Source: Cenococcum geophilum 1.58 (taxonomy: Eukaryota; Ascomycota; Dothideomycetes; Gloniales; Gloniaceae). From it: 64,000 bases of DNA. This document shows positions 45,939-59,160 of the stretch, in pieces. The position numbers and the translations under genes are program-made. The stretch spans positions 4,388,536 through 4,452,535 of the forward strand of contig KV748178.1 of assembly GCA_001692895.1 (NCBI GenBank), written 5' to 3'. Every line of letters starts with the position of its first letter. Position 1 is the first letter of the stretch. The notes beneath the pieces were generated by a model. It was given only the letters and a program-made list of their open reading frames with translations. It did not search any database and was not told the DNA's origin.

Positions 45939-46196
45939 ATGCCAAGAAACATAGCAGCTGGTAAAGCCGCTATAGGACCTATAAATACCTCTAATAGTGA
46001 AACAGTTGCCGTCTTGACCCCCTAGGAAGAGCTTATAGTAGATAATGCCAAAATTAAACGGCTTTAAGAGCTACTTAAACCAGAGACACCCTATACCTAG
46101 TAAGGAGTTATTAAACACCTAGAGACTTGCTACAGTCCTTAAGGCCCTAGTATAACGTATAGTATTAGCATTATTACGGTCCGCGAAGGTTATAGA
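45939..46196 (+). pseudogene. Element D gag, N-terminal part
   Basis: ATG at 45939: MPRNIAAGKAAIGPINTSNS, then EELIVDNAKIKRL. A frame change occurs near 46085; then LATVLKALV and LALLRSAKVIDP, which continues across the G3 insertion as PLLLIDGTNPIF at 54105. Confidence 0.75.
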
Positions 46197-46603
46197 TGTA
46201 ACGGAACCTTATAGCAAGAACTACGATAGGCTCGTCAATGGGCTAGGTGTATAGGAAATGCAAATACAAAAGTCAATAACGTAATAACAACTGGTAGAGT
46301 GGTTGCCTAATAGATTAACTCTAATTATATTCTAAGAATCACTATAAGGAAGGAACTATCTAGGTAGGGACTAAGGGTCCTTAAATACATAACTATACTC
46401 CTATAAAATCCTTCTTATACGTAAGGTATATAAGTTCCTCTTATTCCTCTTGTTTAATACGTAGCATATTATATAACCTTAGTTACCATTCCTTATTATA
46501 TAGTTCTATCGGCTCTATCCTAGACTATACCTAAATTAACTAATTAGCTTCTTCCGTCTCTTCTCTAAGTAGTTATAATATTATACTTAAAGCGTTCGTA
46601 ACA
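46197..46603 (-). repeat. G3 3' LTR
   Basis: TGTAACGGAACC...GCGTTCGTAACA on the plus strand. Followed inwards by CTATCTCCCTCCTC, the complement of the polypurine tract. Confidence 0.9.
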
Positions 46604-49600
46604 CTATCTCCCTCCTCTTTATTTTTATTCTTAAAGATTTAAAATATCTTTAAGTTATTTACTAGAGGTATAATATCCGTCTAATTAATTTGGTTAATAT
46701 TATTACTTATTATACCTAAAGTAATTTCTTCCTTATACGCCCAACGTTGTGCTCGCACTGTTGCTATAATATTATCTCTTAGTGAGATTATACCGTCTCC
46801 GTATTCTTATTATTTAAAAGAGGGGTTAGTTTATATAACGTTGGCGAACCTATCTTTATAATAACTGTTTTCTTACTTAGAGTATACTAAAGCAAATATT
46901 TGTTTATCCTATAATGTTTACTTTACTTTTAATACTAAATATATGCGACCTATTACTCTTAATAGTTATCTAGTTCCCTAATTAATTTATCTTAGGGTTT
47001 TATATTTAATCTGCTACTACGCGGCTAGATAGTAAACTATTATAAGCCCTTACTAAGTTAGAATATTCCTATAACGCGGAATAGAAGGCTCTAGATACTT
47101 AAATTATAGCGTCTACTTATCTACTTCGTCTTAAAAAGGTTTATAAAAAGGTTTATTCTAAGAAATAAAAACTTATAAAATAAGGTTTATAAGAACTAAG
47201 TAATAAAAAAACGGACTCTTTTTTAATAGAGAAGGAAACAGATCTAAGTAGTTCAGCAACTATTCTTCTTAGGTCCCCCTTAGGTAACTTATTTTTTAGC
47301 AATCTTTTTTTATTAATACTACCTAACCTAATCTCTTCTAATACTCCTATACCTTTCCTATAGCATTCTTTAAATTCTTTAATAGCTCCTAGGTAGTCTT
47401 AGTATAGCCTATTTACTTAACTTTATACCATATTTCGTTATTAATATCCTTATAATTAACAATCTTTAATACTTACTATTTATCTTCTTCTTATCCTCTA
47501 TACGTGTCTACTTTATAAACTAGTAGCTTAATATTCCTATATGCTAGCTTTAGTATTATAATATACTATATAGGGTAAATCTTTATTTTAGCTAGTAGGT
47601 TTAACTTAAATATAACTAGTAAAATCCTTTATATAATTTTAAAAGGTCCTAGTTTAATATAGTCTAACTTCTTACTTAGTTATTAACTCTTAAAATTTTT
47701 ATATAGTAGCTATACTTTATCTCCCTCCTTAAGATCTAGTCCCTTAGATCTCTTAGCATTATAGTACTTTTTTATTCTCTCTTACACTTTCTTTACTAAT
47801 TCTATAAGGTTTGTATAAAGATTTATTAATGTCTTTATTCTTTCTTTAACTATACTACTTATTTTCTTTACTTATTATAGTAATAATAATATTCTTAGCT
47901 TATATCCGTAATTTGTCTTAAATAGTAATATGCCTATTTCTTTTTAAGGTGTTATATTATATATAAACTATATAACTAGTAATAATAATACCTAATTGTT
48001 CTGTGCATAATTAATATAATGCCTTAGATACTGCTCTAGTGTCTAATTTAATCTTTTTATTTGGCCGTCTGTCTGCGGATAGTATACGGTAGAAGTTACT
48101 ACTTAAACTCCTTACTCTACTAAAAACACTTCTTAGAATACTACTATAAATCTTAGATCTCTATCCAATATAATCTTACTTAGTGCTCTATATCTTATAA
48201 ACATTTCTTTAATATAAATTCTAGCGATATCTTCCGCTAAGATTTCTTCTGTATATGCTATAAAGTATCCCTACTTTATAAGCTTATCTATTATTACTAA
48301 GATCGCATTATAATCTTATCCGGTAATAGAATCTTTTAATTTTAGTAACTTAATAATAAAGTCCTATAATATAACCTCCTATAGTCTTTCTAGTATTTTA
48401 ATAGGTTATAGCCCTCTATATAGCTTATACCTCGTTAGTTTATTCCTTTATAACCTTTCTAGCTATCCTCTAGATTCCGTTAATAATATATTCCTCTTAA
48501 AATCTTAATACTAAGCCCGTAGCTCTATTATACCCTTAAGTTAGTCCCTTATAGAAGTCTTCTATAAACTATTCTGCTATACTTCTTAGAATATACTTTA
48601 CTTCTTAATTTTCGTATATATCCGTTTATAGATCTTCTAGCTATACTTTTAGAATTCTTTATACCTAAAAGCTTTCTAGTATTTTATAGACTTTCTCTAG
48701 TTTATTATCTTCTTAAGTTACTATAATTTTTGGATAATTATACCTAATTAATCCGTCTATATCTTTTCGTAATAAAGCCCCTAATGGCTTTTCCTTATTT
48801 TATAGTTTAGCTTTACGGCTTAGAGTATCTACCCTTATATTATCTGTACCTTTAGTATACTAAATCTTAAAATAGTATTTTATAAGTATCTCTACCCATC
48901 TAACCTATCTTTAGTTAAGTTCCTTTATTATTAGGAATCCTATTAGGTTTTTATAATCTATTTTAACTATAAATAGTTTCTCTATGCCTTATAAGAATAC
49001 TCTCTATTTCTTTAATACTGTAACTATACCTAATAACTCTTTATTATAGATATTATAGTTTAACTCTAGTAGTGTTATCTTTTAACTATAGTATGCCACT
49101 AGGTGCCATTTATCTTAATACCTTTATATAAAGTATGCCCCTAGTATATAGTCTAATACATTTATTTCTATAACCGTCTCTAGTTCTAGTTAATAGATCT
49201 TAAGAACTAGCTCCTAGGTAAACAACTCTTTAACTTTTTTAAAAAGTTCTCTTTACTCTTTCCCCTATGCCTATAGTTCTTCTTTCTTTATTAACCGCGT
49301 AAGTAGCTAAATATTCTTTAACTACTGCGCTATAAACCTTCTATAGTAATTACAAAACCCTAAAAACAATCTTAACTATATAACATTCTCTAGTTCCTAC
49401 TAATTTACTATAGCCTCGATCTTCTTTAGATCTATACTAAGTTAGGCTAGTTTAATAATAAATCTAACAAAATTAGTCTTTTTAGTGAAGAACTCGCATT
49501 TCTTAATTGCTACTAGCATCTGTTCTTCTTATAGTCTCTTTAAAACCTATTTAACGTATTTCCCATATTCTTCCTTAGTTATTAAGTAGATAATAATATT

Positions 49601-52479
49601 ATTAAGATATACTATAACAAATTTATCTAAGTATTCTCCTAACACATTATTAATACGCTTTTAGAACATTACTAATACGTTTATAAGCCTAAATTATATA
49701 ACTAATAGTTTATATAGTCCTTCCTTTAACCTAAAAACTGCCTTTTATTTATTGCCTTCCTTAATCTTAATCTAATAGTACGCCTATCTTAGATCTATCT
49801 TTATAAAGATTTGCGTATTACCTATCCTATTTTAGATTTCGCTAATTAAGGGTAAAGGATATTTATCCTTTTTGGTAATACTGTTTAACTATCTATAGTT
49901 AATATATAGCCTTAGTTTACTATTCTTCTTTAGTATAAATAGTACTAGATAACCCGCTAATAACTACGATAGTCTAATATATCCCTTTTATAAATTTTTC
50001 TAAATAAACTCTTTTAACGCTCTACTTTCTTCTTCGGTAAGCTTATAGATTAGAAAGAACCTTAGACTTATTCCTAGTTTTAACTCTATTTTATAGTCCT
50101 ATACTATATATTTTAACAGCTTCTTACTTCCCGGTAACTATAGTTTCTTACCGTACTTATAGTATCTCTTTAGTATATAACTTAGCCCTTTTTCTATTTC
50201 TTTATAGGTTGCTCCTACTTAGTACTATACTAACTTAGCTTATTATCGCATCTTATAGCGTTAAGTATCTCTAATATTAACCTAACCTATAATCCAATTA
50301 ATCCTTAGATTATATTCCTATAACTAAGGTATACTTAATACTGCCTCGTCCTATCCTAATGGTAGGATATTAAAAGATATCTTAATTTATCTCCCTTTAA
50401 TAGTTATCTAAATAGGTCCTGTTTTAAGATTAATAATCCCTCCTTTATAGGTTATTAGATCTCCTAAAATTATAACTAATAGGTAAAATTGCTTTCTTTA
50501 TCTATAAGGTAGTCCTATTTTCTTAACTGCTATTAGTAAAATATAGTTTTACATTACTCTACTATCTATTAGCGCTTTAAACTGCTAATCTTACTAATTA
50601 ACTTATAAATTTAGGTATTGTCCTTAAATTCCTTTAAGGGTTTAAGGCTCTACTACTAGCTCCCTCTAGTCCTATAGGCCTCTACTTTTCCTAACTATTA
50701 GCTGCTTAATCCTAGTGCACTTAGCTTACTTTTTAGCTAATATCTAGTTCGCTTTTTATCTTCTATATACTATAGACATATATTTTCTAGGCATTCCCAC
50801 CACTATTATCTATCTAAGCATTCTTTCATAAGGAATCTTTCTAGTTAAAGTATTAAACTTCCTTCCTTTTAGACCTCTGCTGGATGCTATCTATATATAT
50901 ATTTAGCATTTCTATACTATTACTTATCTATTATCTAGTATATCCTTATAGGGTATTTCCGATTCTTTTCTTTTAGATTCTTATATATTTCGTATATATN
51001 NTCTANNNANNTAATCNATAATANNNTATAGTATGCTAGGTGCTTTAGGTTAACTCTTAGCTTATCTTTATCCTTAAGTTTAAACCTTTATCGTACTAAT
51101 CTAAACGTTATAATTTTATTTGTAGGTATTAAGATACGCCTTTTACTTCTCTAGTCCTCTAAACGTTCCTTTAAATCCTTTAACATTATAATTAAGGCTC
51201 CTTTAATATGCGTTATGGCCTTCTCTATAATTAGGTAATCCTAGATAGCTTTTTTATCCAACTATATATAGAAATCTTCCCACTTATTATTGTGCCTTTG
51301 CCTATACCACTTTTAGTATAGCTACTAAAGTATATACAGTCTATCTATAAAAAAGTATCTTCTTATTACTATATTATAACAGCCCTTTATATATCATTCC
51401 TTAAACCTAGTTAGAATTCCTAGATCCTCTTTATCTTCCAGTTTATTAAGCCACTTAGCTCTTAGTATGCCTACTCTTAATCTATTAGTAATTCTTTATA
51501 CTAGTACTCTATCCTTTATATATCCTAATATACTAGATCTCTTATCTAGTTTCTATTCTTGCTATACAATAATTCTTTATCTAAACTCTTCTATGGTTTT
51601 TTTTAGTTTACGCCTTACGCTCTAATCCTTAAAGTTATCTTACTTCTTAATTTTAGTATTAATTTTTTAACCTTTAGTCCGAACACTTTATTTAATTAGT
51701 AAATCTTCTAGGTTTATATATTTATTTCCTAGTCTAATTGCTGTTTATACTACAGATTCTCTAATTTATAAAGAAGCTCCTTACTTCTTATCTATAGGTG
51801 TCCTAATTCGCACTCTAAATTCTTAACCCCTTAAGTTCTTTAATCCTAAGCTTGCTTCTAACTTAAGCTTAGCTCTAGCCTTAGTTTAACTAGGCTTACT
51901 TAGTGTTCTTATCTTATCTTAAAAGTCTTAAATCTCACTTATCTCGTTATAAGAATCTTATACCTATAGAAACTTCTATCCTAAGCTTATTTATATATCT
52001 TTAAACTAAGCCGCTACTCTACTCTATTGGTTATTGTCTATTATAGGTCCTTAAGTTTACTTTATTTTATCTTAAGAATCTTAGTTATCTCGCATCTCGC
52101 TATAAGAATCTTAAGCCTTTAGCCTTTTACCTTTATTAAGTACTAAAGTAGTTTACTGTCCTACTTCTCTTACGTCTTATAAAGTAATAGACATTATATC
52201 TAGTAGGGTTTTAATCCCTACTAATGTTCCCTATTTTATAGTGGAATTATCCTCTACCTTTAGTATAATATCTCTAAGGTCTGCTCGCTCCTAGTAAGCG
52301 GCCCTTATTACCTTATTGTTACGGAATATTTCGCCTATATTAAATTTATCGTCCTTAATATCCGATCTGCGAACTAGTTTATTAGTTCCTCTATATTTTA
52401 TAGGTGCTAGCTCTTATAGCTAATAGCTTACGCTATACTTAGCGTCCTTATAAATTTAGTATGCGTTATTATAATAAAA
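46604..52479 (-). pseudogene. G3 linker and pol
   Basis: Minus strand. Linker repeats (CTTAAGAATC type) near 51920-52110. Protease region near 50580-50530. RT with YLNNIIIYL-like motif at about 49620-49580 and GFCNYYRRFIA-like text near 49370-49330. Integrase core about 48560-48040. Chromodomain about 47480-47350, then the family's 700-bp 3' stretch. Undetermined bases at 51000-51026. More stops than G2. Confidence 0.78.
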
Positions 52480-53002
52480 CGCAAAACTTCTAATTAAATA
52501 TTCTTTTGTTCCTCGTAGTATATTGTCATCCCTTTATATATATATATTGTTTGCTAGTCTTATACCCTTTACTATATAGTAACTTTACCTACTTTTATAG
52601 TCTTTAATATAATAACCCTATTTTCCGTAATTTATATAAGCTCCTTTTTTAAACCATTTCTCTTACTATAGAGTTCGCCTAAATATCTTCTGCTAATAAG
52701 ATCCCTAATTCAGCCTCTACTCCTTAGACCTTTAATTACTTAATCCTTATCCTCTAGGTTTTTATAGCTTACTCTATCTCTTATAGGCTTCTTTAGTACC
52801 ACTTAGGTCTATTAGCTCTACGCTATACCATAGTTTCTAACTTAACTTTTATTATTATGTACTTTACGCCTTATATAACTATAGAACTCTATCCTAGCCT
52901 CTCTTAGCCTATTCCCTTTAGTAGATCTAATTATTAATCTTAATCNCCTAATCTATTANNTCNNNTAGGGTNTCNNNNTCTTNNATTAGNATAATNNCNT
53001 CN
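51000..53002. other. Runs of undetermined bases in G3
   Basis: N positions cluster at 51000-51026 and 52946-53002, plus a single N at 33844 in G2. All lie inside members of the multi-copy G family, which suggests the assembler or polisher mixed reads of different copies. Confidence 0.8.
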
Positions 53003-53640
53003 TAGACTTTAGCCTTAAGTCCCTATTTATACTATGCTATAAGCGCCCTATTATTTTACTTTACTTATATTGCTAGTATCTAGAATTATATTATATACTT
53101 AATTACTAAAGTTTGTTACATAAGGTTCTAGAGTTTTTTTTCCGCTATAGTTATTTCTTTCGGGTCTCTAAATATCTATATAAGTTATTCTATAAATTCT
53201 TTCTAACTTAAGAATATAAATTATACATCTTAGTTAGTGGTTGTTATTCCGTTTACCTATATCTCTATAAAGTAAAATTTAAACCACTTAAGTGCTTTTC
53301 CTAATAAGAATAGTCCTGCGTAGGCTATCCAATCTATAAGTATAGGTAACTTTACTCCCTTTTGTAAGACCTTAAAGTATATCTATATAAGAAATCCTTT
53401 AAGCTTTAACCTCTCTCCTATAAATCTCTTAATTAATAGTAGCTTAATCTTTACTGCTTCTATCCCGTTAAGTCTTTCTTCTAACACTATATTGTTAGCT
53501 ATTAGCTAGTTAACTATTTCCTATAGCTGTCCGACCGTTATAGGTTGCTGTAAGTTAGTATCTGCTATACTAGTATTACCTCCTGTCCTTAAAGTAGTTG
53601 CTGCCGTTAATGGCGTTATAGTAGCTGCTTTTAGTGGTAT
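52480..53640 (-). pseudogene. G3 gag
   Basis: Minus strand, collinear with G2 gag: start region near 53635 (ATG changed to ATA, followed by PLKAATITPLTAATTL), and the zinc knuckle remnant YINYGK*GYYIKD near 52650-52610. A run of undetermined bases lies at 52946-53002. Confidence 0.75.
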
Positions 53641-53684
53641 ATTATTTAACTTCTTATATTAATACCGTAACTAGGTAGTAATTA

Positions 53685-54099
53685 TATAACGGAACCTTGT
53701 AGTAAGAACTACGATAGGCTTATTAATAGGCTAGGTGTATAGGAAATGTAAATATAAAAGTTAACAACGTAATAATAACTAGTGGAGTAGTTGCCTAATA
53801 GATTAACTCTAATTATATTCTGAGAATTACTATAAGGAAGGAACTATCTAGGTAGGGATTAAGGGTCCTTAAATACACAACCGTACTCCTATAAAATCCT
53901 TTTTATACATAATATACGTCTTATACATAAGGTACGTAAGTTCCTCTTATTCCTTTTGTTTAATATGTAGCATATTATATAACCTTAGTTACCATTCCTC
54001 GTTATATGGTTCTATTGGCTCCATCCTAGACCGTGCCTAAATTAACTAACTAGCTTCTTCCGTCTCTTCTCCAAGTAGTCGTAATATCGTACTTAAAGC
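53685..54099 (-). repeat. G3 5' LTR
   Basis: TATAACGGAACC...GCGTCCGTAATA. Contains a short local duplication (CATAATATACGTCTTATACA near 53908-53935) that makes it 8 bp longer than its partner. Confidence 0.9.
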
Positions 54100-54104
54100 G
54101 TCCG

Positions 54105-56010
54105 TAATAATAGACCCCCTATTGCTTATAGACGGAACTAACCCTATATTTAATAATTAGAAGCTTTAACTATAAGATAAGCTTAAAGTTAATACAGACC
54201 ACTTTCCTACTACTTAAGCTAAGATGGCCTATGTCTTTGGCTGTACTAGTAGGGACGTATAGATATATCTACGTCCGCGATATACCTAGGACTTAGCAGA
54301 CCCCTTTCTCTCTAAAGAAGAGATAATTAATAATAACTCTTTAATTAATATCTGATACGGATCCTATCTAGCCCACGCAGACTACTTAGTCATAGGGGGA
54401 AAACTTATAGTTTACATAAAGAAAACCCTGCAGTTAGGTTGGGGGAGGAAAAACCCTATAAGCCACCTTAGTAGGATAAAAAACCCCGATTTGCTATATC
54501 CGTCCGTAGCAGCGGCCCTGCGGGCCTACGGCTACGTCCTGTCCTCCTTAGATGTTTAAACTCCTTAGGAACTACTACTTCCCTCTTTAGCTTATCTAAG
54601 CCGGGGTTCACTACGTCCCAGCTAGGCCTTGCTAATTGGCTACCGTGTTTTGTTGTCTTATTATCTCCTATATCTTGGCCATCCCCTATATACTATCTCT
54701 TGTTAACTATTGCTATATACGCCATGCCTTCCCCCCTAGGGCCTATTGAAGGCGTAAGGGGGATTTATTTATTAACTACCGTAATACTAAAGTAAGCGGG
54801 ATATATTGTATGCTTTAGGTATCTTTTGTGCCTAGGCCCCAGCTAGGCCCTTTCTAAGGGTTACTACTCCGTTAAAAGAAGACAAGGGAAACTGTAGGTC
54901 GTAATCTAGGCTGCTAGGTATTTAGTAGTTAACGGCGAGTAACTATATGCTCCGCGGGCGATCGCCCTAGGGGTTAGGAGGGGCCGTATATTTACTCATT
55001 CGTTTACTCGTTCGCATTTGCTTATTCGTTAATGTGAGGTCGTTAATGCTTTCTATTAGGGGTCGGGGGATGCTATCGAATGCTATTATCTACGTTAGAT
55101 CGTATAGGTGCCCTAAATAGGAGAATAGTGGTAGCCGTGGCACTGTAGAGGGCTAACAGTAGTGGTTTTCAAGATCTCACCATCCGAAAAAAATTTCACC
55201 ACCGCCCTTAACGCCTACAACCACCACCAGGTCCTGTCCGCACGCTATACGACGTCTCTGCGTTGGATCTGGATCTGAACTTCGAAGACCTAGGTTCGTA
55301 GCCGTCACTACGTACAGGTGCAGAGTCCGATTTCGACGGCCAAGAAGAGATAATTAACTACCTATCTTCTATTTATAAGGACCCCTTTAAGGTATAAAAC
55401 GCCCGCCTTAACTATAAAGGCTTAAATATAAAAATAACGGAGACCTTTTTGGCCTTCTAGACCCGTTTTTTATACCTAGCCGGCCAGGCCTAAATCCCCT
55501 AGGAAGATCTGCTACCAGACCTATTTAATAAGCTTACCTTAGACCTACAGTAAGCTGTACTACTAGTCTTTACTACTATATAGACGCTAAAGGAACTAAT
55601 AGACTAGTACTTAGCTATTAATTAAGGCCTCTATTAAATTAAGGTATGTGCTAAGTAGTATAAAGCTAGGAACCCTCTAAACCAAACTATAAGTAATTTA
55701 AGAACAGCTAATAGTGCCCTAATATGGGCCGTAACTCCCGTAACACCGACCGTTTAGCCTACCGTTAATCTAGTAGCTAGTTGCGCAGCTAGTCCTGCTA
55801 TGGGCCTAGTATAGATTTGGCCTATATATAGCAACCCCTATAGGTAAGCCCTTAGTAATTAAGAAGCTTGCTTTTTATATAGCCAAAAAGACTACTTTAT
55901 AAAGAACTGCCTAATAGCGGCAAAGACAAATAAGGCCCTGTTAATTTAGGAGGATGGTATAGAGCTAGAAAAAGAGGAACCTTAGAGAAAGACTCCTCTT
56001 TAAGGTTAAA
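54105..56010 (+). pseudogene. Element D gag, central and C-terminal part (split by insert)
   Basis: LLLIDGTNPIFNN*KL, DKLKVNTDHFPTT*AKMAYV and FGCTSRDV (54112-54250) are the capsid motif of fungal chromoviruses. After the insert: IINYLSSIYKDPFKV*NARL, ETFLAF*TRFLYLAGQA and DLLPDLFNKLTLDLQ (55345-55560). Nucleocapsid knuckle CFLYSQKDYFIKNC near 55868-55910 (from C-x2-C-x4-H-x4-C). Confidence 0.85.
54331..55341 (-). mobile_element. 1,011-bp GC-rich insert with 16-bp target duplication
   Basis: AAGAAGAGATAATTAA stands at 54315-54330 and again at 55342-55357; taking out the insert and one copy restores the gag frame (SKEEIINYLSSIY). Long variable duplications point to target-primed reverse transcription, so a LINE or SINE-type insertion is likely. 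On the minus strand the insert ends TTAATTAAAGAGTTATTA, a TTA-rich tail, which sets the orientation. It is GC-rich and nearly free of RIP, unlike its host. No RT or RNase H is visible, so it is truncated or non-autonomous. No family recognised. Confidence 0.75.
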
Positions 56011-59000
56011 AGGGATTAATATGTTATATATTAATCTGGGTTGGCTAGTTAGTGAAAAAAGCTACACTATCCCTTATATTTTATTCTATAATGGATATTA
56101 AGTTTTAGCCTCTACTTTAGCTGACTTAAGAGTAAATACTTTTACCTTAATTAACATAAAGTGCGCTATAAAACTGGCTGACTTTTTAAATACGCCTTTA
56201 GAAGAACTGCCTAAGCTAATTCCTATTCATGGGTATAACGGACAGGTAGGACCACCTATTATAACTATCTTGCGGATCTATCTCCGTATTAATGGACGAA
56301 GGTAGTATAATATCCCCTTCCTTATTACGGACCTTAGAAGCTATAATATAATCTTAGAAAGAAAAGGGCTAGCCTATTTAGGCTTATAGCTCGATATACA
56401 AAATAGATGGCTTGTTTAGCCTAAAACTATACCCCTAATACCTTCCTTTATAAAAGAAATTAGTATTATAATAGAGAACCTTGTTTGGCTATAGATAAAC
56501 ACTATTTACCAGGCCGATGCTATATGTAGGGACCAGGCTTTTAAAAAGGACGTACAGCTTGACCTGTAACGGATCCGTATACTACGCCACCCCTAAGCTA
56601 CCTATGTTATGCCACCCGCACTAAAGATTAAAAAAGTTAGTAAAAAGCTAGCGGAGCTCCCTATAGGGAACTTAGGCCCTATATAGCCACAAAGAATAGC
56701 AAGGAGTATTAGACGCTATACTAAATATATAAACTAGAAAGATAACTTACGGAAGATGGAATAGGAGCTAAGGAGGGTTATAAGCCCTTAACTATAAAAT
56801 ACGGTCCACGGAACGTGTGTAAAGAAACCTATAAACCTCCCACTAGTTAATATCTGCTGTATTGGTGCTATAGGGTTCTACCAGAACTTAAAACGGCCCA
56901 ACACTATTACCTTTATAACTAGCTTATATGAAATTAACTGGATAATTAAAGATAAGGAAACCCTAGCCTATAACTAGCTTAGTAGGGAAAGTGAGCTTAT
57001 AGATAAGGAGCTGGTAGAATGGAAACTACTCCGCTAATACCGGGAATTCTAAAACATATTCTCTAAGGTAGTATCTAATATACTCCTACCTTACTGACCG
57101 TACGACTATAAGATTAAGATTAAGCCAGACAAAGAAAACACCCTTAGCTATAGCCCCCTCTGCTAACAATCTACTGACGAGCTATAGGCCACTAAGCGGT
57201 ACCTTATTAATAACCTTAATAAGGGCTTTATTAAGCCTAGCCAAGTCCCCTTTACCTTATCTATTCTCTTTACAAAAAAGCTAAACGGCGGACTCTATTT
57301 CTATATAAACTACTATAAACTAAACCATATAACCCGTAAAGACTAATATCCGCTACCCTTACTTAAAGAAACACTAGCCCGTATAAGTAAGGCTAAGATT
57401 TTTATAAAACTTAATATCCACCAGGCCTTTTACTAAATTAAAATAGACTTCAGATCTAAGGATCTACTATATTTTAGACCCGATATAGATTATATAAATA
57501 CAAAGTACTACCTTTTAAACTAACCAACGGACTAGCTATATATTAGCGGTATATAAATAACGTACTCTTTAACTACCTTAATAACTTCTGTACAGCCTAT
57601 CTAGATAATATTATAATTTACTCTAAGGATAAACTGGAACATAAGGAACACGTCCGTAAAGTCTTATAACGGCTCCATAAAGCCAGTCTCCAGGCTAATA
57701 TCAGAAAATTAGAGTTTAGTATTAAACATATAAAGTACCTAGGATTTATTATTAGTATAAATAGAATTAAGGCAGACCTAAAAAAACGGCTATAATTAAT
57801 TAATAGAAACCCCTAAGAGCTGTAAAGGGAATATAGTTATTCTTAGGCTTCTGTAACTTCTACTAACGCTTTATTAAGAATTATAGCAGAATTATACGGC
57901 CTCTAAGCTGCCTTACTAAAAAGACTTAACCCTTCTATTTTAATGCCGTATATAAATAGGCTTTTAATAAACTTAAGAAACGGCTAGTCTCTGCTCCGTT
58001 ACTAGCCCATTTTTACCTAAAATGGCCCTTAAGGCTAGAAATGGATGCTTCTAATGGTGTAATAGCTGCCGTATATTCCTAGGAACAGTTAGATAGAGAA
58101 TGGCATCCTATTATATACTATTTAAAAACTAAAATAGATACTGAGTTAAATTACCACATTTATAATAAAGAAATACTGGCTATTATCTCTAGCTTTTAGC
58201 ACTGGCGTGTACAGCTAAAGGGGACCCCTAAACCTATTTAAGTAGTCTTAGATTATAAGGCCTTAGAATACTTTATAATAACTAAAGCCCTTACGGCCCG
58301 GCAGGTATACTGGGCGGATATCCTATTATAGTTTAACTTCCTAATTATATATAAGCTAGGCGCAACTAACTATACAGATGCCTTTATAAGGCGTAAGCAG
58401 GACCTAGATAACTAAATAGCTATAAAGATTACATTACGGACCTAGATACTGCTACGACTAGAGCACCTTAACCCCTAGATATAGGCAGAGCTAAATACGG
58501 ACCCTTTAGACGCTAAGATATATCCCATTAACTTTATAGAACTTAACCTTATTAATAAACTGCTATAGGTAAACCGTACAGCCCCTTCTCTATAGGAGTA
58601 CCGCGAAAAGGTAAAGGATACTACTAGCCTATGGTCCCTTAAAAACGGACTACTTAAGTACTAGGAACGGCTAATAGTGGTAGAGGAATAGAATTTACAG
58701 ACTTAGCTTATTGCTAAAGCATATACCTAGGTCTTTACGGCCCACCCTAAAAAAAATAAAACCCGTAGAATTATTGGCAACCGCTACTACTGGCCTAGAA
58801 TGGTTATAGATATTAACCGCTATATACAGAACTATAACGACTGCTATAGGTTTATAATTTTATAAGATAAGACCCTAGGGCTATTAAAGCTACTCCTAAT
58901 ACTAAAATGCCCCTAGCAGCATATCTCTATAAACTTCTATAAATTACCTATAGACCGCGATAGATATAATATAGTTATAATTCTAGTAGACTGCTTTAGC

Positions 59001-59066
59001 AGGCATCCGTTCTTAATCCCCTATTATAAGAATATTAATGCTAAAGAGGCGGCCTAACTATATATC
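56011..59066 (+). pseudogene. Element D protease, RT, RNase H, integrase (truncated)
   Basis: Protease LASTLADLRVNTFTLINIKC near 56109-56165 (family ADSGANTF; two active-site neighbours lost), with PIHGYNGQVGPP. RT: KLNGGLYFYINYYKLNHITR, DQYPLPLLKETLARI, IFIKLNIHQAFY and YLDNIIIYSKDKLEHKEHV (57599-57655), IKYLGFIIS. RNase H: LEMDASNGVIAAVYS near 58036-58080, then DYKALEYFI and TNYTDAFIRRKQDL (58250-58400). Integrase: RIIGNRYYWPRMVIDINRYI...NDCYRF (58766-58850, HHCC) and KLPIDRDRYNIVIILVDCFS (58945-59000). Cut at 59066 before the rest of the catalytic core. Confidence 0.87.
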
Positions 59067-59160
59067 TGTCAAATAATCTATATTCTCTAAAGGCGTGGGT
59101 CACGTACACGAGTCATGTGTACGGAGCACGTGCACTATAAAGTCTCTTCGTAGCTCAAAG
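59067..59160 (+). repeat. Copia LTR fragment, second insertion
   Basis: TGTCAAATAATCTATATTCT at 59067 matches the start of the copia LTR read from the other strand (41936 leftwards), through GTGTACGGAGCACGTG. It is broken at 59160 by G4 after 94 bp, so the remaining copia should resume beyond the window. It is less RIPed than the LTRs at 28298 and 41700. Confidence 0.85.

Larger units (their letters stand above)
46197..54099 (-). mobile_element. Gypsy copy G3: complete chromovirus
   Basis: 7,903 bp, LTRs of 407 and 415 bp, perfect ATAGA duplication (46192-46196, 54100-54104). Same family as G2, opposite strand, more heavily RIPed. Inserted in gag of element D. Confidence 0.92.
45460..59066 (+). 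mobile_element. Element D: another chromovirus-type gypsy, three insertions
   Basis: Starts TGTTACGGCGCTAG at 45460 inside G1. Plus-strand gag and pol read through after removal of G3 (46197-54099, TSD ATAGA) and of the 1,011-bp insert (54331-55341). At 59067 a copia LTR interrupts the integrase. The rest of D, including its 3' LTR, is beyond the window. Its proteins differ clearly from the G family and are closer to element B. Confidence 0.85.

Noticed and set aside
54925-54965. Short likeness of AACGGCGAGTAACTAT to the 28S rDNA R2 target
   Set aside because: Similarity ends after about 16 bases and flanks do not match rRNA; treated as chance.
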